This document shows positions 1 to 7,192 of a stretch of DNA of 9,105 nucleotides, piece by piece; positions within the stretch are counted from its first letter, which is position 1, and the number at the start of each line of letters is the position of its first letter. The notes beneath the pieces are model-generated. The model had not been told where the DNA came from, ran no database searches, and worked only from the letters and a program-made list of their open reading frames with translations. The DNA is from CAZAKO01 sp964546145. GTDB lineage: Bacteria > Fidelibacterota > UBA2242. The DNA is taken from positions 1 to 9,105 of the forward strand of contig CAZJIU010000085.1 in assembly GCA_964546145.1 (NCBI GenBank). Direction: 5' to 3'. The translations under genes were made by a program, and so were the position numbers.

Positions 1-195
1 TCCTGGAACAAAACTCACCGTTTCGGAGGAAGGCTCTTCATTCTCTGCGGTTTCCTCCTGGCTCTGAGTGCAATTCTATTCACGAGCAGAGTAACCTTCG
101 CGATCCTGATAGTCGGAGTATTTATATCAATCATTGCTACCTTTGCCTATTCCTATGTAATCTGGAAAAACGATCCCCAAAGGCGAGTTTCATAA
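1..195 (+). CDS. SdpI-family membrane protein, C-terminal part (5' end outside window)
   Basis: Frame 1 is open from the window edge to a TAA at 193-195 and gives 64 residues. It begins SWNKTHRFGGRLF, which matches the conserved W-x-K-T-H-R-x-G-G segment just before the last membrane helices of SdpI-family proteins. Two hydrophobic stretches follow, at about residues 13-31 and 35-57, and then a short charged tail (WKNDPQRR). In Bacillus subtilis SdpI is the membrane immunity protein against the SdpC toxin; many homologues elsewhere have no known role. No toxin, SdpR-type regulator or other partner is visible here, so a specific immunity function is not claimed. The gene runs in the same direction as the next one, 96 bp away, with no evidence of functional linkage. 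The family call rests on one short motif plus the topology. Confidence 0.72.
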   Translation, partial: SWNKTHRFGGRLFILCGFLLALSAILFTSRVTFAILIVGVFISIIATFAYSYVIWKNDPQRRVS

Positions 196-291
196 ACCAA
201 TCCACACTCCCTCATAACAAATTATCAGTCATATTAAGACGCCAGATTTTTTAATTGCATTCCACTCTTTTTTCTGCCAAGCTATGCAGCG

Positions 292-1551
292 ATGGCAGAT
301 TCTGATGTGACTTATGATGTAATCGTGATCGGCGGTGGTCCGGCAGGAATTATGGCTGCCGGTCAAGCTGCGCTGAGTGGCAGATCCGTGTTATTGCTGG
401 AAAAAATGGGGCAACTCGGCTGCAAATTGCGGATTACCGGCAAAGGTCGTTGTAACCTGACCAACGATGCAACGATCGAAGATTTTCTTTACCACTTTGG
501 CAAAGGTGGCAACTTTTTGAAACCAGCTTTTTACGGCTTTTTCGTAAATGAGCTGCGCGAATTTCTGAACCGAATTGGGATTGTTACTATTGTCGAACGC
601 GGCAAGCGGATTTTTCCGGAGCGTGTTAGTGCACCAGCTGTCACCGATGCTTTGATTCACTGGCTGAATGACACTGGAGCTCAGCTACGAAATCATCACC
701 GAGTTACAAAGTTGGAAATTCAAAATACTCAAATAACAGGTGTTCAAGTTGCAACTCCACAGGGAAATAAATCCTATCCATGTAAATCCTTAATTCTTTG
801 CACCGGCGGTATGAGTTATCCGCTGACCGGCGCTACCGGCGATGGCTACCGCCTGGCTCAGGAATCTGGTCATAGAATAATTCCAGTTCGACCAGCTCTG
901 GTTCCACTGGTAACTGCCGGAAACACAGCTCAACGCCTTCAGGGACTTAGTCTAAAAAACGTAAAAGCCTCTTTATTAGTTAATGGTAAAAAACAAGCCG
1001 AAGAATTCGGTGAAATGCTTTTCACCCACTTTGGTCTTTCAGGGCCAATAATTTTGACACTATCGGGCAGAGTCGTCACGGCTCTGGAGCAAAATGCCAA
1101 AGTCGAAATTGCTCTTGACCTCAAACCGGCACTGGATCAGCAAAAACTGGAAACTCGCTTATTGCGCGAATTCCAGCAACACGGCAAGCAGCAATATCAC
1201 ACTCTGCTTAAATCCCTCCTCCCTGCCAAACTCATCCCGGTTTGCATTGATGAGACAGGAATTTCAAGAAGTAAATTAGCAAGTAATATTACTACTACCG
1301 AACGTCAGCGACTACGGAATTGGCTCAAAGATTTCCGGTTTACTATTACCGGAACACGACCAATCACAGAGGCAATCATTACTGCCGGTGGAATTGATCT
1401 CAAAGAGGTCAATTCCCGGACGATGGAGTCACGACTAATTAAAGGTCTATTGTTTGCCGGAGAAATTCTGGATATCAATGCCGATACCGGTGGCTACAAT
1501 CTGCAAGCAGCATTTTCAACGGGATATCTGGCAGGAATATCCGCTGGATGA
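292..1551 (+). CDS. BaiN/RdsA (YhiN, HI0933-like) family FAD-dependent oxidoreductase
   Basis: This 419-residue protein is full length for the family (about 390-420). The N-terminus is a Rossmann dinucleotide fold, with DVIVIGGGPAG at residues 9-19 and the ribose-binding acidic residue at E37 in LLLEK. The family signature GKGRCNLTN lies at 50-58. A second nucleotide-contact block, CTGGMSYPLTGATGDG, sits near the middle, and the C-terminus has the typical FAGEILDINADTGGYNLQ block (about 388-405) that closes over FAD. Family members include BaiN, proposed for bile acid reduction in Clostridium, and E. coli YhiN, reported (from memory) as the dihydrouridine synthase RdsA acting on 23S rRNA. Outside gut bile-acid degraders an rRNA-modifying role is the better guess. 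The ATG at 292 is used because the Rossmann motif starts soon after it; no clear Shine-Dalgarno sequence precedes it. It is probably unrelated to the opposing operon. Confidence 0.93.
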   Translation: MADSDVTYDVIVIGGGPAGIMAAGQAALSGRSVLLLEKMGQLGCKLRITGKGRCNLTNDATIEDFLYHFGKGGNFLKPAFYGFFVNELREFLNRIGIVTIVERGKRIFPERVSAPAVTDALIHWLNDTGAQLRNHHRVTKLEIQNTQITGVQVATPQGNKSYPCKSLILCTGGMSYPLTGATGDGYRLAQESGHRIIPVRPALVPLVTAGNTAQRLQGLSLKNVKASLLVNGKKQAEEFGEMLFTHFGLSGPIILTLSGRVVTALEQNAKVEIALDLKPALDQQKLETRLLREFQQHGKQQYHTLLKSLLPAKLIPVCIDETGISRSKLASNITTTERQRLRNWLKDFRFTITGTRPITEAIITAGGIDLKEVNSRTMESRLIKGLLFAGEILDINADTGGYNLQAAFSTGYLAGISAG

Positions 1552-1568
1552 ATATCCATCACTAATTT

Positions 1569-2300
1569 TTACCGTGTATTTATAGATTCCAGCTTTAGCA
1601 CCAGTGAACCGAAGCGCGCATCACTAGAAATCATTACCGGAATTCTCCGTCTATCGGTACTGAGATAGATTACGACCTGATTTTTTTGCTTAAATAATTT
1701 TCTGGTATCGGAATCAGGTGCCAGGACAAAGCATTTAATCTCTCCGAATGGTGTCTCGACCATCTCGATTTTCTCAACTTTGATAATAAAAGGTCGCAAT
1801 GAGTCATTATCGAAACAATTGATCGGGATGGTATCACCCAGATTAAGTTCCAAAGTTCGGACATAATAAAACATTGAAAGACCATCATGAGTCAGGGTGG
1901 GAATTTTTGAGATTTTCGAAGCGGAGACGGCTATACCTTCCTGATAATTAAATTCGACTTCATACTTTTTCCGATACCGTCCTTCCCGCAACGATTTGCT
2001 AAACTTGTGCGAATAGTAACCTTCTCCATCCAGCCATGAATCCATCTGATCCCGGACTTTATACAATCTATCAAAAAACGGATTGGATGCAGTTATCGAA
2101 CGAACATGGTAGGTTTGAATACCGCTTACTTTTTCCATTCCAATAATTTCCAGACTAGACGTACCGCCCTGAATAAAATTAAACCAGGCAGAATAAGTCA
2201 GTTTCTCTCCGATCGCGAAAGGAATGTCAGACTGAGCCCTTGCTGATAATGGGATTAATCCAATTAAAAAATAGAACAGCAAGGTCAATAGCCGATTCAA
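1569..2300 (-). CDS. DUF3108 domain protein, predicted periplasmic
   Basis: The product has 243 residues. Residues 1-22 form a signal peptide: N-R, a hydrophobic core at about 4-18, then an A-R-A site ending at residue 22, with no lipobox Cys. The mature part opens with FAIGEKLTYSAWF, the G-E-x-L-x-Y start typical of DUF3108, and ends with a stretch in which an R-R-R-I-P-V-M turn leads into a FGSLVLKLES strand, as in that family. It is expected to be a beta-rich soluble periplasmic protein; no enzymatic residues are apparent and DUF3108 function is unknown. The start is TTG, supported by an AAAAGGA ribosome site 8 nt upstream. That site overlaps the last codons of the kinase gene, which implies translational coupling. 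It is the last gene of the - strand array and converges on the flavoprotein gene with 17 bp between stops. Its place in the operon suggests a post-export role in envelope glycolipid handling, which is inference. Confidence 0.82.
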   Translation of the reverse strand: MNRLLTLLFYFLIGLIPLSARAQSDIPFAIGEKLTYSAWFNFIQGGTSSLEIIGMEKVSGIQTYHVRSITASNPFFDRLYKVRDQMDSWLDGEGYYSHKFSKSLREGRYRKKYEVEFNYQEGIAVSASKISKIPTLTHDGLSMFYYVRTLELNLGDTIPINCFDNDSLRPFIIKVEKIEMVETPFGEIKCFVLAPDSDTRKLFKQKNQVVIYLSTDRRRIPVMISSDARFGSLVLKLESINTR

Positions 2301-2305
2301 CTTTC

Positions 2306-3088
2306 TTATCCTTTTACGTTTTTAATTTGCTTGACCTGGTGACGGAGCTGGTTTTTACAAATTGCCTTCTTCAGAGCTTTAAAATTACGTTCAAATTGAG
2401 GGGCATCATATTGCTGAAGGAAAAAACGCCAAAGACAATTATCATGTTCTTCATTCAATTGACAGCGGCAGAGATTGATTTTGGCAATATCCGCCATCTT
2501 CTCCGAAGTAGACAGCCGCGACTTCCTTTCCAGACGATTTAAGTCAACCAGATAAATTTGCTCACAATTATCATTTTTAACCAGAAAGTTGCCCATGGTC
2601 AAATCATGATGGATCAGGTTTGCCTGATGCATTCTGGCAACCATTTCAGCCATCTTACTGGTAATTAGCTGCTTAATTTCCAACTCCACGATTTCGTTGC
2701 GCAGAATTCTTCTGGCCGTTTGAAACTTCCCTATATACTCGGTAATCAAATAATTTTTTACAATAAATCCCGCTTGACGTTGTGTAAAGACAGCCAGGGG
2801 TTTGGGAACTGGCACGCCTGCTTCAAGCAGCCAGTGCGAGGCATCCCACGATTTCTGCGCCCGTGAACGCATCCAGGGACTCAAGATGATCGAAATGTTG
2901 TTCCGCCAACCGAAATTCTTGACAATTACCTTCTGAAATCTGTTTCCGATTTCCAATTCAAGCAAAGCCACGACATTGGGGTGTCGCTTGAAAACTTCAA
3001 GCGCATATTCAATGATCCAGCCTTTGTTTATTAATCCTTCAAAATAGTAGCGACTGATTGGCGGTCCGGTGTAAGAGGTCTTTTTCAT
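2306..3088 (-). CDS. WaaP/KdkA/InaA-like lipopolysaccharide kinase family protein
   Basis: This 260-residue protein has a small protein-kinase-like fold. Visible kinase landmarks are a VIVKNFG strand with the presumed ATP-binding Lys at K57, a helix with E89 in SHWLLEAGVPVPKPLAV, the catalytic loop LIHHDLTMGNFLV (D162 and N167), and the metal-binding Asp in YLVDLNRL (D182), where DLN replaces DFG. The H-x-D-L-x-x-x-N-F-L-V and V-D-L-N-R pattern and the length fit WaaP/KdkA lipopolysaccharide kinases better than protein kinases; these phosphorylate heptose or Kdo of the LPS core from the cytosolic side. It has no signal peptide or membrane segment. The ATG at 3088 has a CAGGGA ribosome site 6 nt upstream. 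The stop codon of the preceding transferase gene is 12 bp away. An alternative role is phosphorylation of a small alcohol feeding the cytidylyltransferase, as LicA does; the sequence does not settle this. Confidence 0.82.
   Translation of the reverse strand: MKKTSYTGPPISRYYFEGLINKGWIIEYALEVFKRHPNVVALLELEIGNRFQKVIVKNFGWRNNISIILSPWMRSRAQKSWDASHWLLEAGVPVPKPLAVFTQRQAGFIVKNYLITEYIGKFQTARRILRNEIVELEIKQLITSKMAEMVARMHQANLIHHDLTMGNFLVKNDNCEQIYLVDLNRLERKSRLSTSEKMADIAKINLCRCQLNEEHDNCLWRFFLQQYDAPQFERNFKALKKAICKNQLRHQVKQIKNVKG
2309..2315 (-). promoter_or_regulatory. Ribosome binding site of the DUF3108 gene
   Basis: AAAAGGA on the - strand lies 8 nt before the TTG at 2300 and decides that unusual start. 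It falls inside the final codons of the kinase gene, whose TAA (2308-2306) separates it from the start, so ribosomes finishing the kinase would be well placed to start the next gene. Confidence 0.65.
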
Positions 3089-3094
3089 ATTTTA

Positions 3095-3100
3095 TCCCTG
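3095..3100 (-). promoter_or_regulatory. Ribosome binding site of the WaaP-like kinase gene
   Basis: CAGGGA on the - strand lies 6 nt before the ATG at 3088, directly after the TAA of the upstream transferase gene. It supports this start over any internal one. Confidence 0.65.
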
Positions 3101-4129
3101 TTAGTGATAATCTTTGCGAACCTGGAATTTACGGTAGAGATTCAGCGGCTTCCTTTTTAGATCCCGACTGGCATTTGAAGCTAATACTGACTCAGCAGCG
3201 GCAATGACCCGGGCCGCATTCTGGCGGTCATTGTAAGGCTGAATTTCCTGTAAAACCGCTCGACGCCCGCTGCCAAATTCATCCGGCTGTGCCAGAGAAC
3301 GGTCAATTGCCGCACGTAGTTGAGCTAAATCGGTGAGATTAATTCCCTTCTCCAAACGAATCCGGGCATCAATCGTGATAACCGGCTTATCGAGCAAGAT
3401 GAATTCATATACAATTGATGAAGTGTCGGAAATCAGTAGATCGGCAACCTGGAGCAGCGGAATGCTATCAGGATCATCCCAGATTATTATCTGTTCGGAG
3501 TTTAACTCTTGAAATTGGCGCTTATCAGCAAGTGGCATCAGGTCGTGGAATTTAATGATCCAGGTTTCATTCGGCTTGACCAGGGATTTCAATTGTGGTA
3601 ATAATTTTTGCGAGGACTTGAACTTTGGGCTGAAAGTCGGAGCGTAAAGGATGATTTTATGTTCTGCTTTTAACCCATACTTCGCGATAATCTCGTCTCG
3701 CACTACAGGCTCGAGAATCAGGTCAACTTTCGGCCAACCGGTTTCCATGACATTGAAATAATGGTATCGCTCTGCTAGAGTTTGAAATTTCCGGGTAATC
3801 AGCGGTCCACTGGTGCAGCAGAGATCGAAAAACCCGGTAATTTTATAATGCCCGCCCTTTTCCTCGCACAAACCATGGAAGACCTGAACTTTCAGACCGG
3901 GGATTTTATCATGCACGACGTTTCCCGGTACAAAGACGATTTCCGGCTTGAACTGAATTGCCTCCTTGATTGAAGTAGTATAATCGCCGAGCTGTGAACT
4001 GTATTTTTCCAACGAATTCGGAATATAGGCTAACGACTCACCCTTCCCGGATCGCTGGATTTCCGCCCTCAGTGCCTGGCAAACGCTGATCGAATATGCT
4101 TTGGTGATAAAATATAAATAACGTCGCAT
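3101..4129 (-). CDS. CDP-glycerol glycerophosphotransferase family (TagB/TagF-like) transferase, fourth copy
   Basis: The product has 342 residues, close to TagB and about half of a full TagF polymerase, with a GT-B type layout. Landmarks are VFHGL with H85 (the position of the catalytic His in the TagF WHGT motif), GWPKVD at 131-136, ILYAPTF ending at 166, IIKFHDLM with the second conserved His at H195, and LLISDTSSIVYEF with S-D-T-S-S at 234-238, the phosphate-binding loop that reads T-D-x-S-S in TagF. All core residues are present, so it is probably active. It has no signal peptide or membrane helix; TagF-type enzymes sit on the inner face of the membrane. The N-terminal half differs from the other three copies, so the acceptor may differ. 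The start ATG lies 3 bp after the stop of the preceding transferase gene and lacks a strong ribosome site, so translation is probably coupled. The donor (CDP-glycerol or another CDP-alcohol) is unknown. Confidence 0.85.
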   Translation of the reverse strand: MRRYLYFITKAYSISVCQALRAEIQRSGKGESLAYIPNSLEKYSSQLGDYTTSIKEAIQFKPEIVFVPGNVVHDKIPGLKVQVFHGLCEEKGGHYKITGFFDLCCTSGPLITRKFQTLAERYHYFNVMETGWPKVDLILEPVVRDEIIAKYGLKAEHKIILYAPTFSPKFKSSQKLLPQLKSLVKPNETWIIKFHDLMPLADKRQFQELNSEQIIIWDDPDSIPLLQVADLLISDTSSIVYEFILLDKPVITIDARIRLEKGINLTDLAQLRAAIDRSLAQPDEFGSGRRAVLQEIQPYNDRQNAARVIAAAESVLASNASRDLKRKPLNLYRKFQVRKDYH

Positions 4130-4132
4130 CTG

Positions 4133-5236
4133 TCACTTGAACCGGGTTAATAGATCCTGCACAATTCGTTGACTTGCCTTGCCATCCAGGTTCCCCATAA
4201 AAAATTCGGCTTTCCCGACAATCCTTTGCCGATATTTCGCCGACTTTGTGATAGCTTCCTGGATTGCCTCGGGCAATTGCTGAGGCATCTCGATATGATC
4301 GGCAAAATCGAGCAGCGGCAATATTTCTGTATCCAGCCTCCTTTTCCGAAACGCGCGATGGAAAAGCCGATGCTTCAGGCGTAAATGGTAAAAATCACAG
4401 ACGATCACCGGCTTACCTGTAGCCAGAAATTCAAAAGCCGTTGAGGACGCCTCAGTAAGCAACAAATCGGCAATTTTATATAGCGGAACAATGTTATATT
4501 GCTCAGGTGGAATTAAATGAACATGGGCATATTTTTCAGACATATTTTGCATTAACCCAGAGTGACGACGATACTTTTTCAGCAGCCAGGAAAAGTGGTG
4601 CAATTTGACAATCAAGTTGCAGCCTGCGGTCAATTCAGCCAATGAATCGCCAAATACTTCAATCGAAGCCGGATAAAAGGTTGGCGCATATAATATTGTC
4701 GGTTTCTCAGGATCAAGCTCTGGTATAGTCAACGTTGGTTTATTATCTTGAATTTCGAAAAGCAAATCGAGTTTCGGAAAACCACTGACGACCGGCTCGG
4801 TCGTTACACCTCTATGTTTTAACTCATCTAAGCGGTACTGGCTTTCGACATAGCGAACGTTGATCCGGGGATGATAATCGGTGTAGTAGCAGGATTTTAC
4901 GCCAATTCCATGATATAACAACACGGCAAGAGTGTCAGCTGAGCAGTATTCGTCGGCATGCGCACTTTTCCCAAAAAATGTGACATCAAAATTTAAGGAT
5001 AAAATTTTAGCCCGGCGCGCCTTCTCATTATCAGCATCAATAAAATTTTCGGAAAAGGTCAGGATAGCCTTTTTTATCAATTGCTGATCGCGCCGAGCCT
5101 TGTCAATATAAGCAGAGTAATATACCTCAAAACTACCCGCACTTTCCATCGCCTGTGCGACAGGTAAAAACTGCGGCAGGTAATAGAGATGACGAATGTC
5201 GAATAATACGCGGATTTTGTTCAAGATTCGATTCAA
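4133..5236 (-). CDS. CDP-glycerol glycerophosphotransferase family (TagB/TagF-like) transferase, third copy
   Basis: The product has 367 residues and a GT-B type fold. The N-terminal segment KIRVLFDIRHLYYLPQF is shared with the first transferase in the array. Then come LLYHGIGVK with H109, SGFPKLD at 151-157, ILYAPTFYP with YAPTF at 183-187, IVKLHHFSW with H213, and LLLTEASSTAFEF with T-E-A-S-S at 261-265, where Glu stands in the place of the usual Asp. A His- and Arg-rich segment, FYHLRLKHRLFHRAF, follows at about 282-296. It is clearly a paralogue of the gene at 7191-8312, with the same motifs at the same spacing. The frame is closed upstream by the TAA of the nucleotidyltransferase gene, so the start must lie after it; TTG at 5236 is chosen, with a second TTG at 5224 possible. 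Neither has a good ribosome site, so re-initiation after the upstream stop is likely. It probably transfers a CDP-activated phospho-alditol; donor and acceptor are not known. Confidence 0.85.
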   Translation of the reverse strand: MNRILNKIRVLFDIRHLYYLPQFLPVAQAMESAGSFEVYYSAYIDKARRDQQLIKKAILTFSENFIDADNEKARRAKILSLNFDVTFFGKSAHADEYCSADTLAVLLYHGIGVKSCYYTDYHPRINVRYVESQYRLDELKHRGVTTEPVVSGFPKLDLLFEIQDNKPTLTIPELDPEKPTILYAPTFYPASIEVFGDSLAELTAGCNLIVKLHHFSWLLKKYRRHSGLMQNMSEKYAHVHLIPPEQYNIVPLYKIADLLLTEASSTAFEFLATGKPVIVCDFYHLRLKHRLFHRAFRKRRLDTEILPLLDFADHIEMPQQLPEAIQEAITKSAKYRQRIVGKAEFFMGNLDGKASQRIVQDLLTRFK

Positions 5237-5242
5237 ATTCGA

Positions 5243-5983
5243 TTAATTCTCATTCATTGCAACGATTTTAGGTAAAACCTGTTTGCGAGCTCGCTCCAGA
5301 TCTTCGGGAAAATCTATTTCAATTACCGGAATATCGCTGACATCTTCATAGTATAACTGGTGTTTTGCGAGAATTCTGTCTACGCCCTTTTCAAAAAATG
5401 CCATCTTCTCACCTTCATCAATAACCGCTTTCAAACCGGCGATAAAATCACTCGTTATTGAGGCACCAAATTTGGCTATGCCCACAAACTCACCCAGACA
5501 TTCCTTAGGAGGCAATTTTTTGCCAATTCGCAGAATCCGATGGTCGGCACTGACAGTTACTTTGACTTCCTCGGCCCCACATTGTTTTACTTCGACACCC
5601 ATAGCGGTGGAAAATTGCGAGAGTAATAAACGACCGATCAGCGAACGATGAAAAACAACATCGGCATTGAAATACAGAAAATCACTGCCCTGGAAATAAT
5701 CCCGGGCAAGATAGAGGGAATAGACCGTATTGGTTGTAGCATAATCGGGATTTTCGATATAGGTCAAGGCAATATTTTTATGCTGCCGGCCAAATCTTTC
5801 GATGATTTGCTCTTTTAGAAAACCGACTACAATGACTGCCTCGGGAACCCCATAATAATCGAGCGCGTCAAGCTGATGCTCAAGGATACTCTTTTCGCCA
5901 ATCAGCAGCAGGCATTTGTGAGTGTTATCGGTTAGCGGTGATAGACGCCGGGCAGAACCGGCAGCAAGAATTACTGCTTTCAT
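5243..5983 (-). CDS. NTP transferase, LicC/PntC-like cytidylyltransferase (probable CDP-alcohol synthesis)
   Basis: The product has 246 residues, a single Rossmann-like NTP-transferase domain. The N-terminal nucleotide loop is MKAVILAAGSARRLSPLT, followed by K23 in THKCLL, the P-K-C-L-type substrate loop. N-A-D at 106-108 carries the metal-binding Asp. Near the C-terminus GEFVGIAKF at 164-172 and EIDFPEDLERA at 222-232 are the pair of signatures I associate with phosphocholine, phosphonate and inositol-phosphate cytidylyltransferases (LicC, PntC, IPCT) rather than glucose-1-phosphate enzymes. The expected reaction is CTP plus a phospho-alcohol giving the CDP-alcohol and pyrophosphate, in the cytosol. 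No PEP mutase, choline kinase or glycerol-3-phosphate cytidylyltransferase (TagD type) is present to name the substrate. The ATG at 5983 has a strong AGAGAGG site 5 nt upstream. It lies between transferase genes and so probably supplies their donor. Confidence 0.85.
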   Translation of the reverse strand: MKAVILAAGSARRLSPLTDNTHKCLLLIGEKSILEHQLDALDYYGVPEAVIVVGFLKEQIIERFGRQHKNIALTYIENPDYATTNTVYSLYLARDYFQGSDFLYFNADVVFHRSLIGRLLLSQFSTAMGVEVKQCGAEEVKVTVSADHRILRIGKKLPPKECLGEFVGIAKFGASITSDFIAGLKAVIDEGEKMAFFEKGVDRILAKHQLYYEDVSDIPVIEIDFPEDLERARKQVLPKIVAMNEN

Positions 5984-5988
5984 TACAA

Positions 5989-5995
5989 CCTCTCT
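5989..5995 (-). promoter_or_regulatory. Ribosome binding site of the nucleotidyltransferase gene
   Basis: AGAGAGG on the - strand lies 5 nt before the ATG at 5983. It is the strongest Shine-Dalgarno match in the window and sits in the longest gap of the array (42 bp), so this gene may be translated independently of its upstream neighbour. Confidence 0.7.
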
Positions 5996-6025
5996 TTAAG
6001 ACATCCAAATCCAAATTAAATTAAC

Positions 6026-7177
6026 CTAAAACTTCCCTTCTGTTAATACTTTACTAATAAATTCAATTGCCCGGTCAGTCGCTTTCCCGTCAAGAAAATA
6101 GAAACAGTTTTCACGAACCTCGCGAATCTGACTTTTGAATTGATCAGTAGCAAAACTCGCCTCGATGAGCTTCATGATATCGTCTTTTTCAATATCATGC
6201 TGAAAACCGCAGCGCCGGTTATCATACAAGTAATCTGCGGGGCGGACGTCTTCACTGACTAATTTATTGAAAATGATTGGACGATCCATTATTAGGAAAT
6301 CGTATGAGACCGAGCTGGAATCGGTAATTAGGAGGTCGGCGATGATCATATTGTCGTTAAAATTCATGCAACGGTCGTCTACAAAATAGACATTTTGCAG
6401 ATTATTTTCTTGACAGTGACGCTTAATTACCGGCAAAAAGTTAGAATCATTAATATGATTGCGGATGATAAGGTTATATTTCTCAGGTATCCGATTACAA
6501 AATTCCTGGAAGTGGCTCTTCAGTGTACCTCCACCCCAACACCAGGTCGGGGCATAGAGAATGTTCAACCGTCCGTTATCCGGAATTCTTGCCCGACTTT
6601 TGATTTCATCCCGATTGTATTGGCGGTTGATTATTTTGTCAAATCGCAAGTGACCGATCTTGACCAGCTGCTCAGGTCGCAAATTGATTCCCGCTTCCTG
6701 AGCGGCGGACAACAGCTTTTGACGCTCTTTTTCACCGGGTAACATCCAAAAATCCCAATTGCCCAAAAGCGGCGGAAATTCTCGACGAGAACCCCCCAGC
6801 TTGTAGCGTTTATCACTGACACCATGATAAAACTGGAAAGTTGGAAATGCTCGTTCTTCTAGTGGCGGTATCGGCCAAAGCGAAGTACATATCAGCGTTT
6901 TGAGGTCAGCCGGAAAAGGTCCTAAATAATGATGTCTGATACCCTGACAATCACATCTCGGGAAAAGGTTTTGGAGCTGTTTAAATATAGGTTCGAGATT
7001 CCGTCTCCTTGGGAAAAATTTGGTTTTCCACTCTTTGACTGGCCACACCCGTCCGAAGCGATTCCTCACAATTTCCCAGGTCAAAAAGGTACCACCAATT
7101 TTCTCCCAGAGCGGGGCAATTGTGGTAAATTGATTGGGCTTAAAGGCAAAATAATAAATTCCGTTATTCATCGTCAC
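6026..7177 (-). CDS. CDP-glycerol glycerophosphotransferase family (TagB/TagF-like) transferase, second copy
   Basis: The product has 383 residues and is the most divergent of the four copies. Motifs are FYHGVSDKRYKLG with H118, GHLRFD at 175-180 in place of G-F/W-P-K-x-D, ILYAPTW with YAPTW at 208-212, LIIRNHINDS with H241, and LLITDSSSVSYDF with T-D-S-S-S at 285-289, which is the closest of the set to the canonical TagF loop. A Cys/His-containing stretch (LFPRCDCQGIRHHY, about 71-84) in the N-terminal acceptor half is not shared with the others. It has no signal peptide or membrane helix. GTG at 7177 is taken as the start because an AGAAGG ribosome site lies 9 nt upstream and overlaps the stop of the preceding gene; ATG at 7171 is an alternative that would leave 15 nt spacing. 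A 42 bp gap follows before the nucleotidyltransferase gene. It is likely a phospho-alditol transferase with a different acceptor; specificity is unknown. Confidence 0.84.
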   Translation of the reverse strand: MTMNNGIYYFAFKPNQFTTIAPLWEKIGGTFLTWEIVRNRFGRVWPVKEWKTKFFPRRRNLEPIFKQLQNLFPRCDCQGIRHHYLGPFPADLKTLICTSLWPIPPLEERAFPTFQFYHGVSDKRYKLGGSRREFPPLLGNWDFWMLPGEKERQKLLSAAQEAGINLRPEQLVKIGHLRFDKIINRQYNRDEIKSRARIPDNGRLNILYAPTWCWGGGTLKSHFQEFCNRIPEKYNLIIRNHINDSNFLPVIKRHCQENNLQNVYFVDDRCMNFNDNMIIADLLITDSSSVSYDFLIMDRPIIFNKLVSEDVRPADYLYDNRRCGFQHDIEKDDIMKLIEASFATDQFKSQIREVRENCFYFLDGKATDRAIEFISKVLTEGKF

Positions 7178-7186
7178 TGTTGTAAG

Positions 7187-7192
7187 CCTTCT
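7187..7192 (-). promoter_or_regulatory. Ribosome binding site deciding a GTG start for the second transferase
   Basis: AGAAGG on the - strand overlaps the TAG stop (7193-7191) of the first transferase gene. It is 9 nt from the GTG at 7177 but 15 nt from the ATG at 7171, so the GTG is favoured. Confidence 0.55.

Noticed and set aside
1..195. SdpI-type immunity and toxin system
   Set aside because: Only the SdpI-like tail is present; no toxin or SdpR-like gene lies downstream, so a toxin-immunity locus cannot be claimed.
196..291. Promoter for the flavoprotein gene in the 96 bp gap
   Set aside because: AT-rich patches are present, but no -35/-10 pair with sensible spacing could be defended, and no terminator hairpin for the upstream gene was seen.
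1545..1558. Small hairpin TGGAT-GAAT-ATCCA over the stop codon of the flavoprotein gene, followed by a T5 run
   Set aside because: The stem is only 5 bp and AT-rich, and the T-run is about 7 nt away; too weak to call a terminator in the convergent gap.
2240..2542. Open frame of 100 codons on the + strand spanning the kinase/DUF3108 junction
   Set aside because: It covers the C-terminus of the kinase and the signal peptide region of the next gene, both well supported; it shows no independent coding signal.
6395..6742. Open frame of 115 codons on the + strand
   Set aside because: Antisense to the conserved catalytic part of a transferase gene; composition and lack of motifs mark it as a shadow.
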